The translations under genes and the position numbers were made by a program. A model generated the notes under the pieces. It was not told where the DNA came from and made no database searches. It worked only from the letters and a program-made list of their open reading frames with translations. A stretch of 58,952 nt of DNA. Origin: Corynebacterium sp. (GTDB lineage: Bacteria > Actinomycetota > Actinomycetes > Mycobacteriales > Mycobacteriaceae). Location of the stretch: positions 151,711 through 210,662 of the forward strand of contig NZ_JAUNLS010000001.1 in NCBI RefSeq assembly GCF_030532325.1, written 5' to 3'. Shown here one piece after another: positions 39,190-49,644 of this stretch. How positions within the stretch are numbered: position 1 is the first letter of the stretch; every line of letters starts with the position of its first letter.

Positions 39190-39864
39190 GTGCCACTCCA
39201 CGCAATTCTAAAGACACTGCCCGTAGGCACAATCGCCGGGATTGTGGTCACCTCCATGCTATGCAGCGTGTTGCTCGATGGCACCTTCCGCATCGCGGGT
39301 TCCCCTGCGGAGCCGGTCAGCATCGCTTACCGCGAACTTGCTTGTGAACTCGCAGCACTGACGCTCGTCCTGCTGCTGACTTCGCCGATGGCTGAGCTCG
39401 ATCTCCGCAGGCGAAGAGCGCAAGTGCTGGCTGTCGGCCGCTTACTTATCGGCATAGTGTGTTGCGTCATCATGGCGGTCTGGGCTTCTGCTCTCACCAC
39501 AAGGGAGTTTGTCCTGTCACTTGGATTAGAGGTAGGCTCGAGCCCCACAGCCGTTCCGGAAAGTGAACTCATCATCAGCAACACCATCGTCCTGGCATGT
39601 GTTCTGGGACTGCTCATGCCATTCGTTGGGAGGCTGACTGCGCTTCCCTTTGTAGCAGCCGTCTGGCTCACATCCTATGCCCCCGTTGTCTTCGGCTGGT
39701 CAGAAACAACGTGGCCGCTGGACTACTTCCAAGAGCCAGGCCCATGGTTTTCCCTTCCACATTGCGCGGCCGCAGTCTCGCTTCTCGTCGGCACGTTGGC
39801 CGTGCACTGGCATTACGCCGGGATGAGCCCTGGCGCCACACACAACGAAAACGTTGGCAATTAG
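39190..39864 (+). CDS. Membrane protein of cassette 2
   Basis: 224 residues with about six membrane segments (for example TIAGIVVTSMLCSVLLDG, LLIGIVCCVIMAVWASAL, TIVLACVLGLLMPFVGRL and AAVSLLVGTLAVHWHY) and no soluble domain. GTG at 39190 directly follows the TAA of the preceding gene. Probably the second membrane subunit of the same ABC system. Lower GC than the siderophore operon that follows. Confidence 0.7.
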   Translation: MPLHAILKTLPVGTIAGIVVTSMLCSVLLDGTFRIAGSPAEPVSIAYRELACELAALTLVLLLTSPMAELDLRRRRAQVLAVGRLLIGIVCCVIMAVWASALTTREFVLSLGLEVGSSPTAVPESELIISNTIVLACVLGLLMPFVGRLTALPFVAAVWLTSYAPVVFGWSETTWPLDYFQEPGPWFSLPHCAAAVSLLVGTLAVHWHYAGMSPGATHNENVGN

Positions 39865-39979
39865 GCCATCCATTGCACGCTGACACTCTTTTCCCAGGCA
39901 CTCGGCACCTAGACTTTAGGAGGTGCCGCGTAGGCCACTGTAATGCAACCTACAGCACAAATTGCGCAACCCAAACACA

Positions 39980-39998
39980 GTAAAATAGGCTTACCTAA
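39980..39998 (+). promoter_or_regulatory. DtxR-like iron box
   Basis: GTAAAATAGGCTTACCTAA matches the 19-base DtxR consensus TWAGGTTAGSCTAACCTWA at 14 positions, with a strong right half. It lies about 55 bases before the siderophore-binding protein start, so iron repression is expected. Confidence 0.65.
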
Positions 39999-40050
39999 GT
40001 AACCATAGCTTTACCTTAGTTGAGGTTCCTAACCGTAAGGAGTTGCCATC

Positions 40051-41133
40051 GTGCTTAAACGCCAACTCGCCACTGCCTGCGCCGCCGCTCTCACCGCGGC
40101 GGCTACTGCCTTCACCCTTGCGGCTTGTTCGCCTGCAAAGGAACAGACGGGTGATGTCGCCGCGGAGAACTTAGACCGTGCGGAGCGTAATTCGCACGCC
40201 GACACCGCGGCCTTCCCAATGACCATCACTCACGCGCTGGGTGAAACCACCATCGAGTCCGCCCCGCAGCGCATCGCCACTGTGGGCTGGGCCAACCACG
40301 AGGTGCCGCTGGCCCTGGGGGTGGTCCCGGTGGGCATGTCCAAGGTCACATGGGGCGATGACGATAACAACGGCATGCTGCCGTGGACCGAGGAGAAGCT
40401 CGCGGAACTCGGCGGCGAGCAGCCAGTGCTCTTCGATGAAACTGATGGCATCCCCTTCGAGCAGATTGCGAACACTGCCCCAGACGTCATCCTCGCCTCC
40501 TACTCGGGCCTGACCAAGGAGGACTACGAGACGCTGAGCAAGATAGCCCCGGTGGTGGCCTACCCGGACAAGTCCTGGCAGACCTCCATGGAGGACATGA
40601 CCCGCATGAACGCCCAGGCCATGGGGTTGAGCGCGCAGGGCGACGAGCTGTTGACGAAGCTCAAGAAGCAGACCACTCAAGCCTTGGACTCCTACCCGGA
40701 CCTCAAAGGAAAGAAGGTGCTGTTCACCGCATTCGGCGGCACGAGCGACGCCTCGAAGCTCGGTTTTTACACCACCGCGGATCCCCGCATGGGATTCCTC
40801 GCGGACAACGGCTTGGGCGTGCCGGAGATCGTGCAAAAGCACTCCCAGGACGCTGAGGACTTCTGGGTGGAGGTCTCAGCGGAAAAGCCCGAGGACTTCG
40901 CCGATGTCGATCTCATCGTGGCCTACTCCTCCGGCAACGCCGCCGACGACGCCGCAACGCTCAAAGAAATGCAGGCAGACCCGCTCAAGTCCAAGATCCC
41001 CGCGATCGCTCAAGGCAAGGTGGCCTTCCTCGACAACGGCCCGCTGGGTGCCTCCGCCAACCAGTCACCGCTTTCTATCCCGTGGGGCGTCGACAAGTAC
41101 TTCGGTGAGCTCAACGCCACCGCAATGTCTTAA
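40051..41133 (+). CDS. Iron-siderophore ABC transporter substrate-binding lipoprotein
   Basis: 360 residues. Lipoprotein signal with lipobox TLAAC (Cys27), then a FepB/FhuD-type periplasmic-binding fold (RIATVGWANHEVPLALGVVPVG; DVILASYSGLTKEDYETLSKIAPVV). It captures a ferric siderophore outside the membrane. GTG at 40051 with AAGGAG upstream. First gene of a five-gene operon. Confidence 0.92.
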   Translation: MLKRQLATACAAALTAAATAFTLAACSPAKEQTGDVAAENLDRAERNSHADTAAFPMTITHALGETTIESAPQRIATVGWANHEVPLALGVVPVGMSKVTWGDDDNNGMLPWTEEKLAELGGEQPVLFDETDGIPFEQIANTAPDVILASYSGLTKEDYETLSKIAPVVAYPDKSWQTSMEDMTRMNAQAMGLSAQGDELLTKLKKQTTQALDSYPDLKGKKVLFTAFGGTSDASKLGFYTTADPRMGFLADNGLGVPEIVQKHSQDAEDFWVEVSAEKPEDFADVDLIVAYSSGNAADDAATLKEMQADPLKSKIPAIAQGKVAFLDNGPLGASANQSPLSIPWGVDKYFGELNATAMS

Positions 41134-41145
41134 TCGAGGGCGCCA

Positions 41146-42138
41146 ATGAACGTTCGCAACTCCGCCATCGTGGTGGGGCTTCTGGTGGCCACGGCGCTGG
41201 CCGTCGTTGCTTCCATCATGTTTGGCGTGCGCAGCATCGCGCCTGCCGACGCCCTCTCAGCCCTCACCGGCGCCACCAGCACCGCCGAGCAGGCCGCGGC
41301 TTATGTGCGCATCCCGCGCACGGTACTGGCCTTGTGCGTCGGCGCCGCGCTGGCGCTGGCCGGAACCACGCTGCAGGCGCTGACCCGCAACCCGCTGGCT
41401 GATCCCGGCATCTTCGGCATCCTGTCCGGGGCCTCTCTCGCGGTGGTCACGGGCATCGCATTCTTTGGGCTCAACCGGCCGGTACCGACCATGCTCGCGG
41501 CCATCTGCGGTTCCTTCGCCGCCGCTATTTTTGTCTACACCGTGGGCTCGCTGGGCCGCGGTGGCGCCACGCCCCTCAAGCTGGCGCTCTCCGGGGCAGC
41601 CACCGCTGCAGCCTGCTCCAGCCTGGTCAGTGCGATCCTGCTGCCGCGCACCGACGTCATGGACAAGTTTCGCTTCTGGCAGGTCGGCTCCGTCGGCGGC
41701 GCGCAATGGGAGCACCTCGGGATGGCCACTCCCTTCCTCGTGTTCGGCCTCATCATCGTGTTGGCCAGCGCTACCGCGCTCAACGCCCTCGCGCTGGGCG
41801 ACGACCTCGCCGCCAGCCTCGGCATTCACATCACCCGCTCACGGATCCTGGCCGGCGTCGGCGCGCTGCTGTTGTGCGGTGTGGCCACCGCCCTCGCGGG
41901 CCCTATCGCCTTTGTCGGACTCATCGTTCCGCACATCCTGCGCCTGCTCATGGGCACCGACCACCGTCTCCTCCTGCCCGCCTCTGCAGTGGGCGGCGGG
42001 CTATTACTCGTGGTGGCCGATACGCTCGGGAGGGTCATCGCCCGCCCCTCCGAGATCGCCGTGGGCGTGCTCACACCACTACTGGGCGCTCCCCTCTTCA
42101 TCTGGATTGTCCGCCGAACCAGGGTGCGTGAGCTATGA
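41146..42138 (+). CDS. FecCD-type siderophore permease 1
   Basis: 330 residues with the BtuC/FecCD fold of about ten membrane helices. Family motifs: RIPRTVLALCVGAALALAG near 52-70, NPLADPGIFGILSGASLAV near 83-101 and GPIAFVGLIVPHILR near 248-262. Its last codons overlap the next gene (ATGA). Confidence 0.93.
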   Translation: MNVRNSAIVVGLLVATALAVVASIMFGVRSIAPADALSALTGATSTAEQAAAYVRIPRTVLALCVGAALALAGTTLQALTRNPLADPGIFGILSGASLAVVTGIAFFGLNRPVPTMLAAICGSFAAAIFVYTVGSLGRGGATPLKLALSGAATAAACSSLVSAILLPRTDVMDKFRFWQVGSVGGAQWEHLGMATPFLVFGLIIVLASATALNALALGDDLAASLGIHITRSRILAGVGALLLCGVATALAGPIAFVGLIVPHILRLLMGTDHRLLLPASAVGGGLLLVVADTLGRVIARPSEIAVGVLTPLLGAPLFIWIVRRTRVREL

Positions 42139-43157
42139 GCAGCCCCAGCACAAGCACACTGCTACGCCACGCCCACCGCCGCCAACAGCGCGCCTACGCG
42201 CTACGCCTCGGCGCGCTACTCCTCGCGGTCATCGCCCTGTGGTGGCTCAACGTCCTCGTGGGAGAGAAGACCTATAGCTTTGCCCAGGCCTTCGCCGTCC
42301 TGCGTGGTGAGACGGTACCCGGTGCTTCCTTCACCTTGGGCGAACTGCGTCTTCCCCGCGCCACCATCGGGGCGGCCGCGGGCGTGGCCTTTGGCGTCTC
42401 CGGCGTGATCTTCCAGCGCTTGCTGCGCAACCAGCTGGCCTCGCCGGAAATCATTGGCATCTCCTCGGCCTCTGCGGCCTCCGGTGTCACCGCCATCATC
42501 GGATTTCATGCCTCCCAGTCAGCGGTCTCCGCCGCGGCGCTCGCAGCGGGCCTCGGGCTCAGCGCGCTGGTCTACGTGCTGTCGCTGAAGTCAGGATTCT
42601 CCGGCACCCGGCTGATCCTCATCGGCATCGGGTTCTCCGCGCTCTTGCAGGCCTGGATCAACCTCATGCTCACGGCGGCTCCTTCCTGGGACCTGCCCAC
42701 CGCGACCCGCTGGATTACCGGCTCGCTCAACTCCCTGACCTGGCAACGCGGCGCGCCGCTGCTAGGAGCCGTGGTACTGCTCGCCCCGGTAGCTGCCCTG
42801 CTGAGTGCTCGGCTCTCATTACTCCAGTTGGGCGACGAGCTGCCCGTAAGCTTGGGCGTTCGCCTGCCCTTAGTGCGCGTAGGCCTTATCCTCTGTGCTG
42901 TCGGGCTCATCTCGGTGGCCACGTCGGTCACCGGGCCCATCGCATTCCTAGCGTTCATGTCCGGGCCCATCGCCGCGCGGCTTTTCCCCCTGGGTTCGGC
43001 GTTGATTCTGCCCTCCGCAGCCGTGGGCGCAGCGCTCGTGCTGGGCGCGGACTTCGCCGGTCAGTATCTGTTGGGGCATCAATATCCCGTCGGCGTGGTC
43101 ACCGGCGCACTCGGCGCGCCCTTCCTCATCAACCTGCTCACCCGCATCAACCGCTAA
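42135..43157 (+). CDS. FecCD-type siderophore permease 2
   Basis: 340 residues, same fold as the preceding gene. LRLPRATIGAAAGVAFGVSG near 70-89, NQLASPEIIGISSASAASG near 99-117 and GPIAFLAFMSGPIARLF-like region near 265-282. The two permeases form the membrane heterodimer. Confidence 0.93.
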   Translation: MSSPSTSTLLRHAHRRQQRAYALRLGALLLAVIALWWLNVLVGEKTYSFAQAFAVLRGETVPGASFTLGELRLPRATIGAAAGVAFGVSGVIFQRLLRNQLASPEIIGISSASAASGVTAIIGFHASQSAVSAAALAAGLGLSALVYVLSLKSGFSGTRLILIGIGFSALLQAWINLMLTAAPSWDLPTATRWITGSLNSLTWQRGAPLLGAVVLLAPVAALLSARLSLLQLGDELPVSLGVRLPLVRVGLILCAVGLISVATSVTGPIAFLAFMSGPIAARLFPLGSALILPSAAVGAALVLGADFAGQYLLGHQYPVGVVTGALGAPFLINLLTRINR

Positions 43158-43165
43158 GCATCACC

Positions 43166-43951
43166 ATGACTCACCAGCTCTCTGCCCACGGCGTCTCCCT
43201 CGATTACGGTGGCGCCCCCATTATCGCCGACCTCAGCGTGGACATCCGCCCCGGCGCGATCACCTCGATTGTCGGCCCCAATGGCTGCGGCAAATCCACC
43301 CTCCTGCGCTCGCTCGCGCGCCTGCTCAGACCGGCCTCGGGAAGCATCGTGCTCGACGGCGCCGACATCGCACAGATGCCCACCAAGCTCCTCGCTCGGT
43401 CCTTGGGGCTTCTCCCCCAAACCCCGAGCGCTCCCGAAGGCATTACCGTGGGCGATCTCGTGGGCCGCGGACGCACCCCACACCAGGGGCTGTTGGGGCG
43501 CTGGAGCCAGGAGGATTACGACGTCGTCGCCGAGTCCATGGATGCCACCGGCGTGACCGAGCTGGCTGAGCGCCCCATCGACGAGCTATCCGGCGGCCAG
43601 CGCCAGCGCGTCTGGATCGCCATGGCCTTGGCCCAGCGCACCGACATCCTGCTCCTCGACGAACCCACCACCTACCTGGACATCAAACACCAGCTCGACA
43701 TTCTCGACCTCGTGTGCGAACTCAATGAGAAGCGCGGTACCACCATCGTCATGGTCATCCACGATCTCAACATGGCCGCTCGCTACTCGCACGAGCTCAT
43801 CGCCCTGCGCGGCGGCGCGGTCCGCGCCCAGGGCAGCCCCCGCGAGGTAATCACTGAGGACACCGTCCGCGATGTCTTCGGCATCGAGTCCGTCATCATC
43901 GACGATCCCGTCTCCGGTTTGCCCGCCGTCATGCCCCGCAGCACGCGCTAG
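43166..43951 (+). CDS. Siderophore ABC transporter ATPase
   Basis: 261 residues, FepC/FhuC type. Walker A GPNGCGKSTLL near 39, signature ELSGGQRQRVWIAMALAQ near 139, Walker B ILLLDEPTTYLD near 161, and H-loop VIHDLN. It powers the two permeases. ATG at 43166. Confidence 0.95.
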   Translation: MTHQLSAHGVSLDYGGAPIIADLSVDIRPGAITSIVGPNGCGKSTLLRSLARLLRPASGSIVLDGADIAQMPTKLLARSLGLLPQTPSAPEGITVGDLVGRGRTPHQGLLGRWSQEDYDVVAESMDATGVTELAERPIDELSGGQRQRVWIAMALAQRTDILLLDEPTTYLDIKHQLDILDLVCELNEKRGTTIVMVIHDLNMAARYSHELIALRGGAVRAQGSPREVITEDTVRDVFGIESVIIDDPVSGLPAVMPRSTR

Positions 43952-43974
43952 GCCCACGCACTTCGAAAGGAACC

Positions 43975-44871
43975 ATGCCCTACCAGCCCCACCTCGCCAC
44001 GGTCCTCGACTCCACGCGCATCAGCCCCTCCCTGCAGCGCGTCCGCCTCACTGGCCTCGATGCCATGGGCCCCGCCGGCTACATCCGAGACCTGCGCATC
44101 AAACTCATCCTTCCGGGCCCGGATGGCCTGCCCCAGTTCCCAGACCGTGGTGACTGGTACGCCGCCTGGCAAGGTCTCGATCCGGCTACCCGCGGGCACA
44201 TGCGCACCTACTCCGTGCGCGATCTCGACCGCACTCAGGGCATCCTCACCGTGGACTTCGTCCTCCACTCCGAGCCCGGAAGCGAGGGACCCGCCTCCAC
44301 CTGGGCTACCTCCACGCAGCCTGGCGCCCGCATTTACGTCATTGCCCCGCACGCTCAGGACGCATCCGGTCCCGGCATCGAGTTTCACCCGGCAGGCGCC
44401 ACTCGAGCCCATCTGTATGGTGACGAGACCGCGCTGCCGGCGCTCGCGCGCATCGCCGAGGAGTGGCCCGCTGGGCTCACCGGCTCCATCACCGTCGAAG
44501 TCCCCCACGCTGCGGATGCCCAAGCCCTGCCCGCCCGAGAGGGACTGAGCATTGAGTTTCTCCCCCGCGCGCAGCGCGAGCACGGAGCCCTGCTTATCGA
44601 CGCCCTCTCCTCCCACCTCGGCATCACGCCCACCGCCTGCTCTGAGCGCCGCCCCACCGCTTCCCCGCTGCTGTGGGAAACGCCCTCCTATTCCTCCAGC
44701 GGCGAGGCAACAGACCCCAACCCAACCCGCAGCGGCGGAACGTATTGGTGGATTGCGGGAGAAAGTGGCGTCGTCAAGCGCATGCGCCGCATGCTCGTGC
44801 AGGGAGCCGGGGTGGAGCGCGGGAACGTGTCCTTCATGGGTTATTGGAAGCGCGGCGCCGCAGAGGGGTAA
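43975..44871 (+). CDS. Siderophore-interacting protein (FAD-binding ferric reductase)
   Basis: 298 residues. FAD-binding domain (residues 1-130) with the RTYSVRD-type motif seen as MRTYSVRDLD near 76, and a C-terminal SIP domain (YWWIAGESGVVKRMRRML near 262-280). It reduces or releases iron from the imported ferric siderophore. AAAGGAACC precedes the ATG. Last gene of the operon. Confidence 0.92.
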   Translation: MPYQPHLATVLDSTRISPSLQRVRLTGLDAMGPAGYIRDLRIKLILPGPDGLPQFPDRGDWYAAWQGLDPATRGHMRTYSVRDLDRTQGILTVDFVLHSEPGSEGPASTWATSTQPGARIYVIAPHAQDASGPGIEFHPAGATRAHLYGDETALPALARIAEEWPAGLTGSITVEVPHAADAQALPAREGLSIEFLPRAQREHGALLIDALSSHLGITPTACSERRPTASPLLWETPSYSSSGEATDPNPTRSGGTYWWIAGESGVVKRMRRMLVQGAGVERGNVSFMGYWKRGAAEG

Positions 44872-44940
44872 TCGGCCACGCTGCCGCAGCAAGACAGGTA
44901 TCCTGTTTGGTCGAGACGTTTTCAATTCATTAGGAGAAAC

Positions 44941-47124
44941 ATGGCTAAGATTATCTGGACCCGTACGGACGAAGCCCCGCTTCTGGCTACCTACTCTTTC
45001 AAGCCGGTTGTTGAGGCTTTCGCCTCCACCGCCGACATCGAGGTCGAGACCCGCGACATCTCCCTAGCCGGCCGCATCCTGGCGCAGTTCCCGGAGCGCC
45101 TGGGTGACAAGAAGGTCGAGGATGCCCTCACCGAGCTGGGCAAGCTGGCCAAGACCCCGGAAGCAAACATCATCAAGCTGCCGAACATCTCCGCCTCCCT
45201 GGTGCAGCTGAAGAAGGCCATCGCCGAGCTGCAGGCTGACGGCTTCGACATCCCGGACTACGAGGACGCCCCCGAGAAGTACGCCGTGGTCACCGGCTCC
45301 GCTGTCAACCCGGTGCTGCGTGAGGGCAACTCCGACCGCCGCGCGCCGATCGCCGTGAAGAACTTTGCCAAGAAGTACCCGCACAAGATGGGCGCGTGGT
45401 CCGCTGATTCCAAGACCAACGTGGCCACCATGGACGCCAATGACTTCCGCCACAACGAGAAGTCCGTCATCATGCCGGAGGAAGACACCCTGCAGATCAA
45501 GCTGGTCTCCGGCGACTCCGAGCAGGTCTTGCTGGAGAAGCTGCCGGTGCTCAAGGGTGAGGTCGTGGACGGCACCTTCATGTCCGCCAAGGCTCTTGAC
45601 GAGTTCCTCAAGGCACAGGTCGCCCGCGCCAAGGAGGAGGGCGTGCTCTTCTCCGCTCACCTCAAGGCCACCATGATGAAGGTCTCCGATCCCATCATCT
45701 TCGGCCACGTGGTGCGCGCCTTCTTCGCTGACGTCTTTGAGAAGTACGGCGAGGAGCTCGAGGCCGCCGGTCTCAACGGCGAGAACGGCCTCGGCGCCAT
45801 CTACGAGGGCCTGAAGTCCCTGGACAACGGTGAGGAGATCAAGGCTGCCTTCGACGCCGCTCTGGAGAACGGTCCGGACCTGGCCATGGTGAACTCCGCG
45901 AAGGGCATCTCCAACCTGCACGTTCCTTCCGACGTCATCATCGACGCCTCCATGCCGGCCATGATCCGCACCTCCGGCCACATGTGGAACAAGAACGACG
46001 AGGAGCAGGACACCCTGGCTGTCATCCCGGATTCCTCCTACGCCGGCGTCTACCAGGCCGTCATCGAGGACTGCAAGGCCAACGGCGCCTTCGATCCCTC
46101 CTCCATGGGTACTGTGCCGAACGTCGGCCTCATGGCGCAGAAGGCTGAGGAGTACGGCTCCCACAACAAGACCTTCAAGATCCCGGCCGACGGCACCGTG
46201 CAGGTGGTCAACTCCGCCGGCGAGATCCTTATCTCCCACGACGTCGAGGCCGGCGATATCTGGCGCGCCTGCCAGACCAAGGACGCCCCGATCCAGGACT
46301 GGGTCAAGCTGGCTGTCAACCGCGCTCGTCTCTCCGGCATGAAGGCCATCTTCTGGCTGGATCCGGAGCGCGGCCACGACGCCAACCTCATCTCCCTGGT
46401 GGAGAAGTACCTCAAGGATCATGACACCGAGGGCCTGGACATCTCCATCGCCTCCCCGGTGGAGGCCACCAAGATTTCCGTCGAGCGCATCCGCCGCGGC
46501 GAGGACACCATCTCCGTGACCGGCAACGTGCTGCGTGACTACAACACCGACCTCTTCCCCATCCTCGAGCTGGGTACCTCCGCCAAGATGCTGTCTGTCG
46601 TTCCGCTCATGGCGGGCGGCGGCCTCTTCGAGACCGGTGCCGGCGGCTCCGCCCCGAAGCACGTCCAGCAGGTGCAGGAGGAGAACCACCTGCGCTGGGA
46701 TTCCCTGGGTGAGTTCCTGGCTCTGGCTGAGTCCTTCCGCCACGAGCTCAACGCCCACGGCAACTCCAAGGCCGGCGTGCTTGCCGACGCCCTGGATAAG
46801 GCCACCGAGACCCTGCTCGACGAGGGCAAGTCCCCCTCCCGCAAGGTGGGCGAGAACGATAACCGCGGCTCCCACTTCTTCCTGACCCTCAACTGGGCCA
46901 AGGAGCTGGCTGCGCAGACCGAGGACGCCGACCTCGCCGCCGCCTTCAAGCCGGTCGCCGAGGCCCTCGAGGCCAAGGCCGCTGAGATCGAGCAGGCTCT
47001 GCTCGACGTCCAGGGCTCCCCGGTTGACCTGGGCGGCTACTACGCGCCGGACGAGGAGAAGCTCTCCGCCGTCATGCGCCCGGTCGCTGCCTTCAACGAG
47101 ATCATCGACGGCTTGAAGAAGTAA
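44941..47124 (+). CDS. icd: Isocitrate dehydrogenase (NADP), monomeric type
   Basis: 727 residues, the length of the monomeric IDH class. It starts [20 protein letters not shown], as corynebacterial enzymes do, and carries [32 protein letters not shown] and LPLMAGG-type segments of the family. It oxidises isocitrate to 2-oxoglutarate in the TCA cycle. TAGGAGAAAC before the ATG. Monocistronic, with a candidate -10 TATCCT near 44898. Confidence 0.97.
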   Translation: MAKIIWTRTDEAPLLATYSFKPVVEAFASTADIEVETRDISLAGRILAQFPERLGDKKVEDALTELGKLAKTPEANIIKLPNISASLVQLKKAIAELQADGFDIPDYEDAPEKYAVVTGSAVNPVLREGNSDRRAPIAVKNFAKKYPHKMGAWSADSKTNVATMDANDFRHNEKSVIMPEEDTLQIKLVSGDSEQVLLEKLPVLKGEVVDGTFMSAKALDEFLKAQVARAKEEGVLFSAHLKATMMKVSDPIIFGHVVRAFFADVFEKYGEELEAAGLNGENGLGAIYEGLKSLDNGEEIKAAFDAALENGPDLAMVNSAKGISNLHVPSDVIIDASMPAMIRTSGHMWNKNDEEQDTLAVIPDSSYAGVYQAVIEDCKANGAFDPSSMGTVPNVGLMAQKAEEYGSHNKTFKIPADGTVQVVNSAGEILISHDVEAGDIWRACQTKDAPIQDWVKLAVNRARLSGMKAIFWLDPERGHDANLISLVEKYLKDHDTEGLDISIASPVEATKISVERIRRGEDTISVTGNVLRDYNTDLFPILELGTSAKMLSVVPLMAGGGLFETGAGGSAPKHVQQVQEENHLRWDSLGEFLALAESFRHELNAHGNSKAGVLADALDKATETLLDEGKSPSRKVGENDNRGSHFFLTLNWAKELAAQTEDADLAAAFKPVAEALEAKAAEIEQALLDVQGSPVDLGGYYAPDEEKLSAVMRPVAAFNEIIDGLKK

Positions 47125-47141
47125 TTCTTCACAGCGCTGAT

Positions 47142-47174
47142 GCCCCGGACGGTCCCTCGCGGACTGCCCGGGGC
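47142..47174. terminator. Hairpin between convergent genes
   Basis: GCCCCGG/CCGGGGC outer stem and GTCC/GGAC inner stem after icd and just before the stop of the minus-strand gene. There is no long T-run; it could act on either strand. Confidence 0.5.
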
Positions 47175-47342
47175 TTAGTGTTCTTTGCGGGTGATAAAGA
47201 AAGCGGAGATCCACAGGATCGAAGTCAATAGGCTAATGCGTAGCATCCAGACATAATCCGCGGAGGGAAGGCCAACCACCACGATGGCCGCGCTGGACAG
47301 CCCCAGACCAAGTGCAAGCGATTGTGGTTTCATAGCCTTCAT
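47175..47342 (-). CDS. Small membrane protein, two helices
   Basis: 55 residues from ATG 47342, or 52 from ATG 47333. Two hydrophobic helices (SLALGLGLSSAAIVVVGL and MLRISLLTSILWISAFFI) and a basic C-terminal tail TRKEH. The upstream in-frame extension to 47432 is unlikely. No function is recognised. Divergent from the M3 peptidase gene. Confidence 0.6.
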   Translation of the reverse strand: MKAMKPQSLALGLGLSSAAIVVVGLPSADYVWMLRISLLTSILWISAFFITRKEH

Positions 47343-47434
47343 TGTGCAAGAAACCTGGTTCTCGCGCAGCCCCACCAATCCCGTTAAGTGAAAACGGTCA
47401 CATAGAGGGCCGCTAATGGGTACAGTCGTCACTT

Positions 47435-49531
47435 ATGAGTTCACTTGAGACGAATCCCCTTTTGCACCCCTCGCCACTGCCCTACCAGCTGCCGCCCTTC
47501 GCGGAGATCAAGGTCGAGCACTACCTGCCGGCCTTCGAGGAGGCACTCGCCCGTCACCGCGCGGAGATCGCCGCCATCACCGAGAACACAGACGCCCCCA
47601 CCTGGGAAAACACCGTCGAGGCCCTCGAGCGTTCCGGCCAGGACCTCGAGCGCGTCGTCTCCGTGTTCTCCAACCTCTCCGGCACCGACGTCACCGATGA
47701 GATGGAAGAGATCGGCGCCGAGCTCTGGCCGCGCCTGTCCGCGCACTACGACGCCATGTACCAGGACGCCGTCCTCTACGCGCGCCTCAAGGAGGCCCAG
47801 CCGCCTGCCGACGCCGAATCCCAACGCCTCCACGCCCACCTCCTGCGCACCTTCGCCCGCAAGGGCGCGGACCTCGACTCACCAGGCAAAGCGCGACTGT
47901 CCGAGATCAACCAACGCCTCTCCGCACTCAGCGAGGAGTTTGGCCGCAACCTCATGGCCTCCACCCGCGAACGCGCGGTGAGCTTCAGCGAGGAAGAACT
48001 CGCCGGCCTACCCGCCGAGCGCATCGCCTCCGCCGCTGCAGACGCCCAGGCCCTCGGCCGGGAGGGCTACGTCATCCCGCTGGAGCTGCCCTCGGTGCAG
48101 TCGGAACAGGCGCGGTTGAGTAGTGGGAACTCGCGGCGTCGGTTGTATGAGGCGTCGCTAAGCCGCGGAAGCGAAAACAACATCCCGGGGCTGATCGAGG
48201 CCGTGAAGTTGCGCGCCGAGCGCGCCGAACTGCTGGGGTATGCCACCCACGCGGACTACGTCATCGCCGAGGAAACCGCCGGCAGCGCCCAGGCCGCCCG
48301 CGACATGCTCTTCGAGCTCGCCCCCGCGGCCGCCGCCAACGCCGCCGGCGAGCAGAAACTTCTGGCCGAGGAATCCGAGCTGCGCGGCGAGGACTTCCAC
48401 GCCGCCGACTGGCCCTACTGGGAGTCCAAGGTCCGTGCCCGCGACTTCTCGCTGGATGAAGAAGAGCTGCGCAAGTACTTCCCGCTGGAGACCGTGCTCA
48501 CCGAGGGCGTGTTCGCCGCCGCCGAGCGCCTCTACGGCATCACGGTGGTCCCGCGCGAGGATCTGCAGGGCTACGCCGAGGGCGTGCGCGTGTGGGAGGT
48601 CTTCGACGCGCCCGCCGCTGAGGGAGCCGAGCCCGCCGGCATCGGACTGTTTGTCACCGATTACTTCGGCCGCCCCACCAAGCGCGGCGGTGCCTGGATG
48701 AGCGAGTTCGTGGGCCAGTCAGGGCTGTTGGAGCGCAAGCCGGTCATCGTCAACGTCATGGGTATTACCAAGCCCGCCGACGGTTCCCAGCCGCTGCTGA
48801 GCCTGGACGAGCTGCGCACGGTCTTCCACGAGTTCGGCCACGCGCTGCATGGCCTGCTTTCCGATGTCCGCTACCCCACCTTCGCCGGCACCAACGTCCC
48901 GCGCGACTGGGTGGAGTTCCCCTCGCAGATCAACGAGAACTGGGCACTGGATCCGACGCTGGTCAAGCGCTACGCCCGCCACGTGGATACCGGAGAGGTC
49001 ATCCCCGACGCGCTGCTGGAGGCCGTGGCGGAGGCCGCCGAGTTTGGCCAGGGGTTTTCCACTGCGGAGTACCTGGCGGCCTCGATCATCGACCTGGCCT
49101 GGCACTCGCTGAGTGCTGCGCAGGCCGCCGAGCTGGAAGCCACTCCGGAGGCCGTCGCAGAGTTTGAGGCCGCCGCCCTGCGGGAGGCTGGGCTGGATAA
49201 CCCCTACATTGCGCCGCGCTACCGCTCCACGTATTTCAACCACATCTTTGCCGGTGGCTACTCTGCGGGCTACTACTCCTACCTGTGGGCGGAGGCTCTC
49301 GACGCCGATGGTTTCTCCTGGTTTGAGGAACAGGGCGCGGCGGGCAGTGCGGCCGCGGAGGCCGATTCCACCTCGGCTGCTGAGGCGGCCCGCGCCGCCG
49401 GCCAGCGCTTCCGCGACATCGTGCTGTCCAAGGGCGCCTCGCGCGATTTCACCGAGGCCTACCGCGAGCTGCGCGGCCGCGACAAGGATGTCACGCCGCT
49501 GCTCAAGCGCCGCGGCCTCACCGGCGCCTAG
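47435..49531 (+). CDS. M3 family metallopeptidase (oligopeptidase A / Dcp type)
   Basis: 698 residues, cytosolic. Zinc motif in the sequence RTVFHEFGHALHGLL (HExxH) near residue 467, with the third ligand Glu in the following helix region (WVEFPSQINENW). It degrades short peptides. The ATG at 47435 lies about ten bases after a TACAGT -10 (47419-47424), so the mRNA is probably leaderless. Confidence 0.93.
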   Translation: MSSLETNPLLHPSPLPYQLPPFAEIKVEHYLPAFEEALARHRAEIAAITENTDAPTWENTVEALERSGQDLERVVSVFSNLSGTDVTDEMEEIGAELWPRLSAHYDAMYQDAVLYARLKEAQPPADAESQRLHAHLLRTFARKGADLDSPGKARLSEINQRLSALSEEFGRNLMASTRERAVSFSEEELAGLPAERIASAAADAQALGREGYVIPLELPSVQSEQARLSSGNSRRRLYEASLSRGSENNIPGLIEAVKLRAERAELLGYATHADYVIAEETAGSAQAARDMLFELAPAAAANAAGEQKLLAEESELRGEDFHAADWPYWESKVRARDFSLDEEELRKYFPLETVLTEGVFAAAERLYGITVVPREDLQGYAEGVRVWEVFDAPAAEGAEPAGIGLFVTDYFGRPTKRGGAWMSEFVGQSGLLERKPVIVNVMGITKPADGSQPLLSLDELRTVFHEFGHALHGLLSDVRYPTFAGTNVPRDWVEFPSQINENWALDPTLVKRYARHVDTGEVIPDALLEAVAEAAEFGQGFSTAEYLAASIIDLAWHSLSAAQAAELEATPEAVAEFEAAALREAGLDNPYIAPRYRSTYFNHIFAGGYSAGYYSYLWAEALDADGFSWFEEQGAAGSAAAEADSTSAAEAARAAGQRFRDIVLSKGASRDFTEAYRELRGRDKDVTPLLKRRGLTGA

Positions 49532-49543
49532 CGCCCTGCGCTT

Positions 49544-49580
49544 TGTGGATAACTTGTGCGGCGGCGCGGGGTTATCCACA
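49544..49580. repeat. Pair of inverted DnaA-box-like sequences
   Basis: TGTGGATAA at 49544-49552 and TTATCCACA at 49572-49580, both perfect to the DnaA-box consensus, 19 bases apart, in the gap between the M3 peptidase gene and the HNH gene. They also form a potential hairpin. Confidence 0.7.
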
Positions 49581-49644
49581 GTTTTCGCCGGGCGCCGGAA
49601 ATAGATCTGGTGGCGCGTGCGCGGGTGCCTTTAGTGTCAGGGCT

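Noticed and set aside
49544-49580. Replication origin
   Set aside because: Only two DnaA boxes, no dnaA, dnaN or AT-rich unwinding element nearby.
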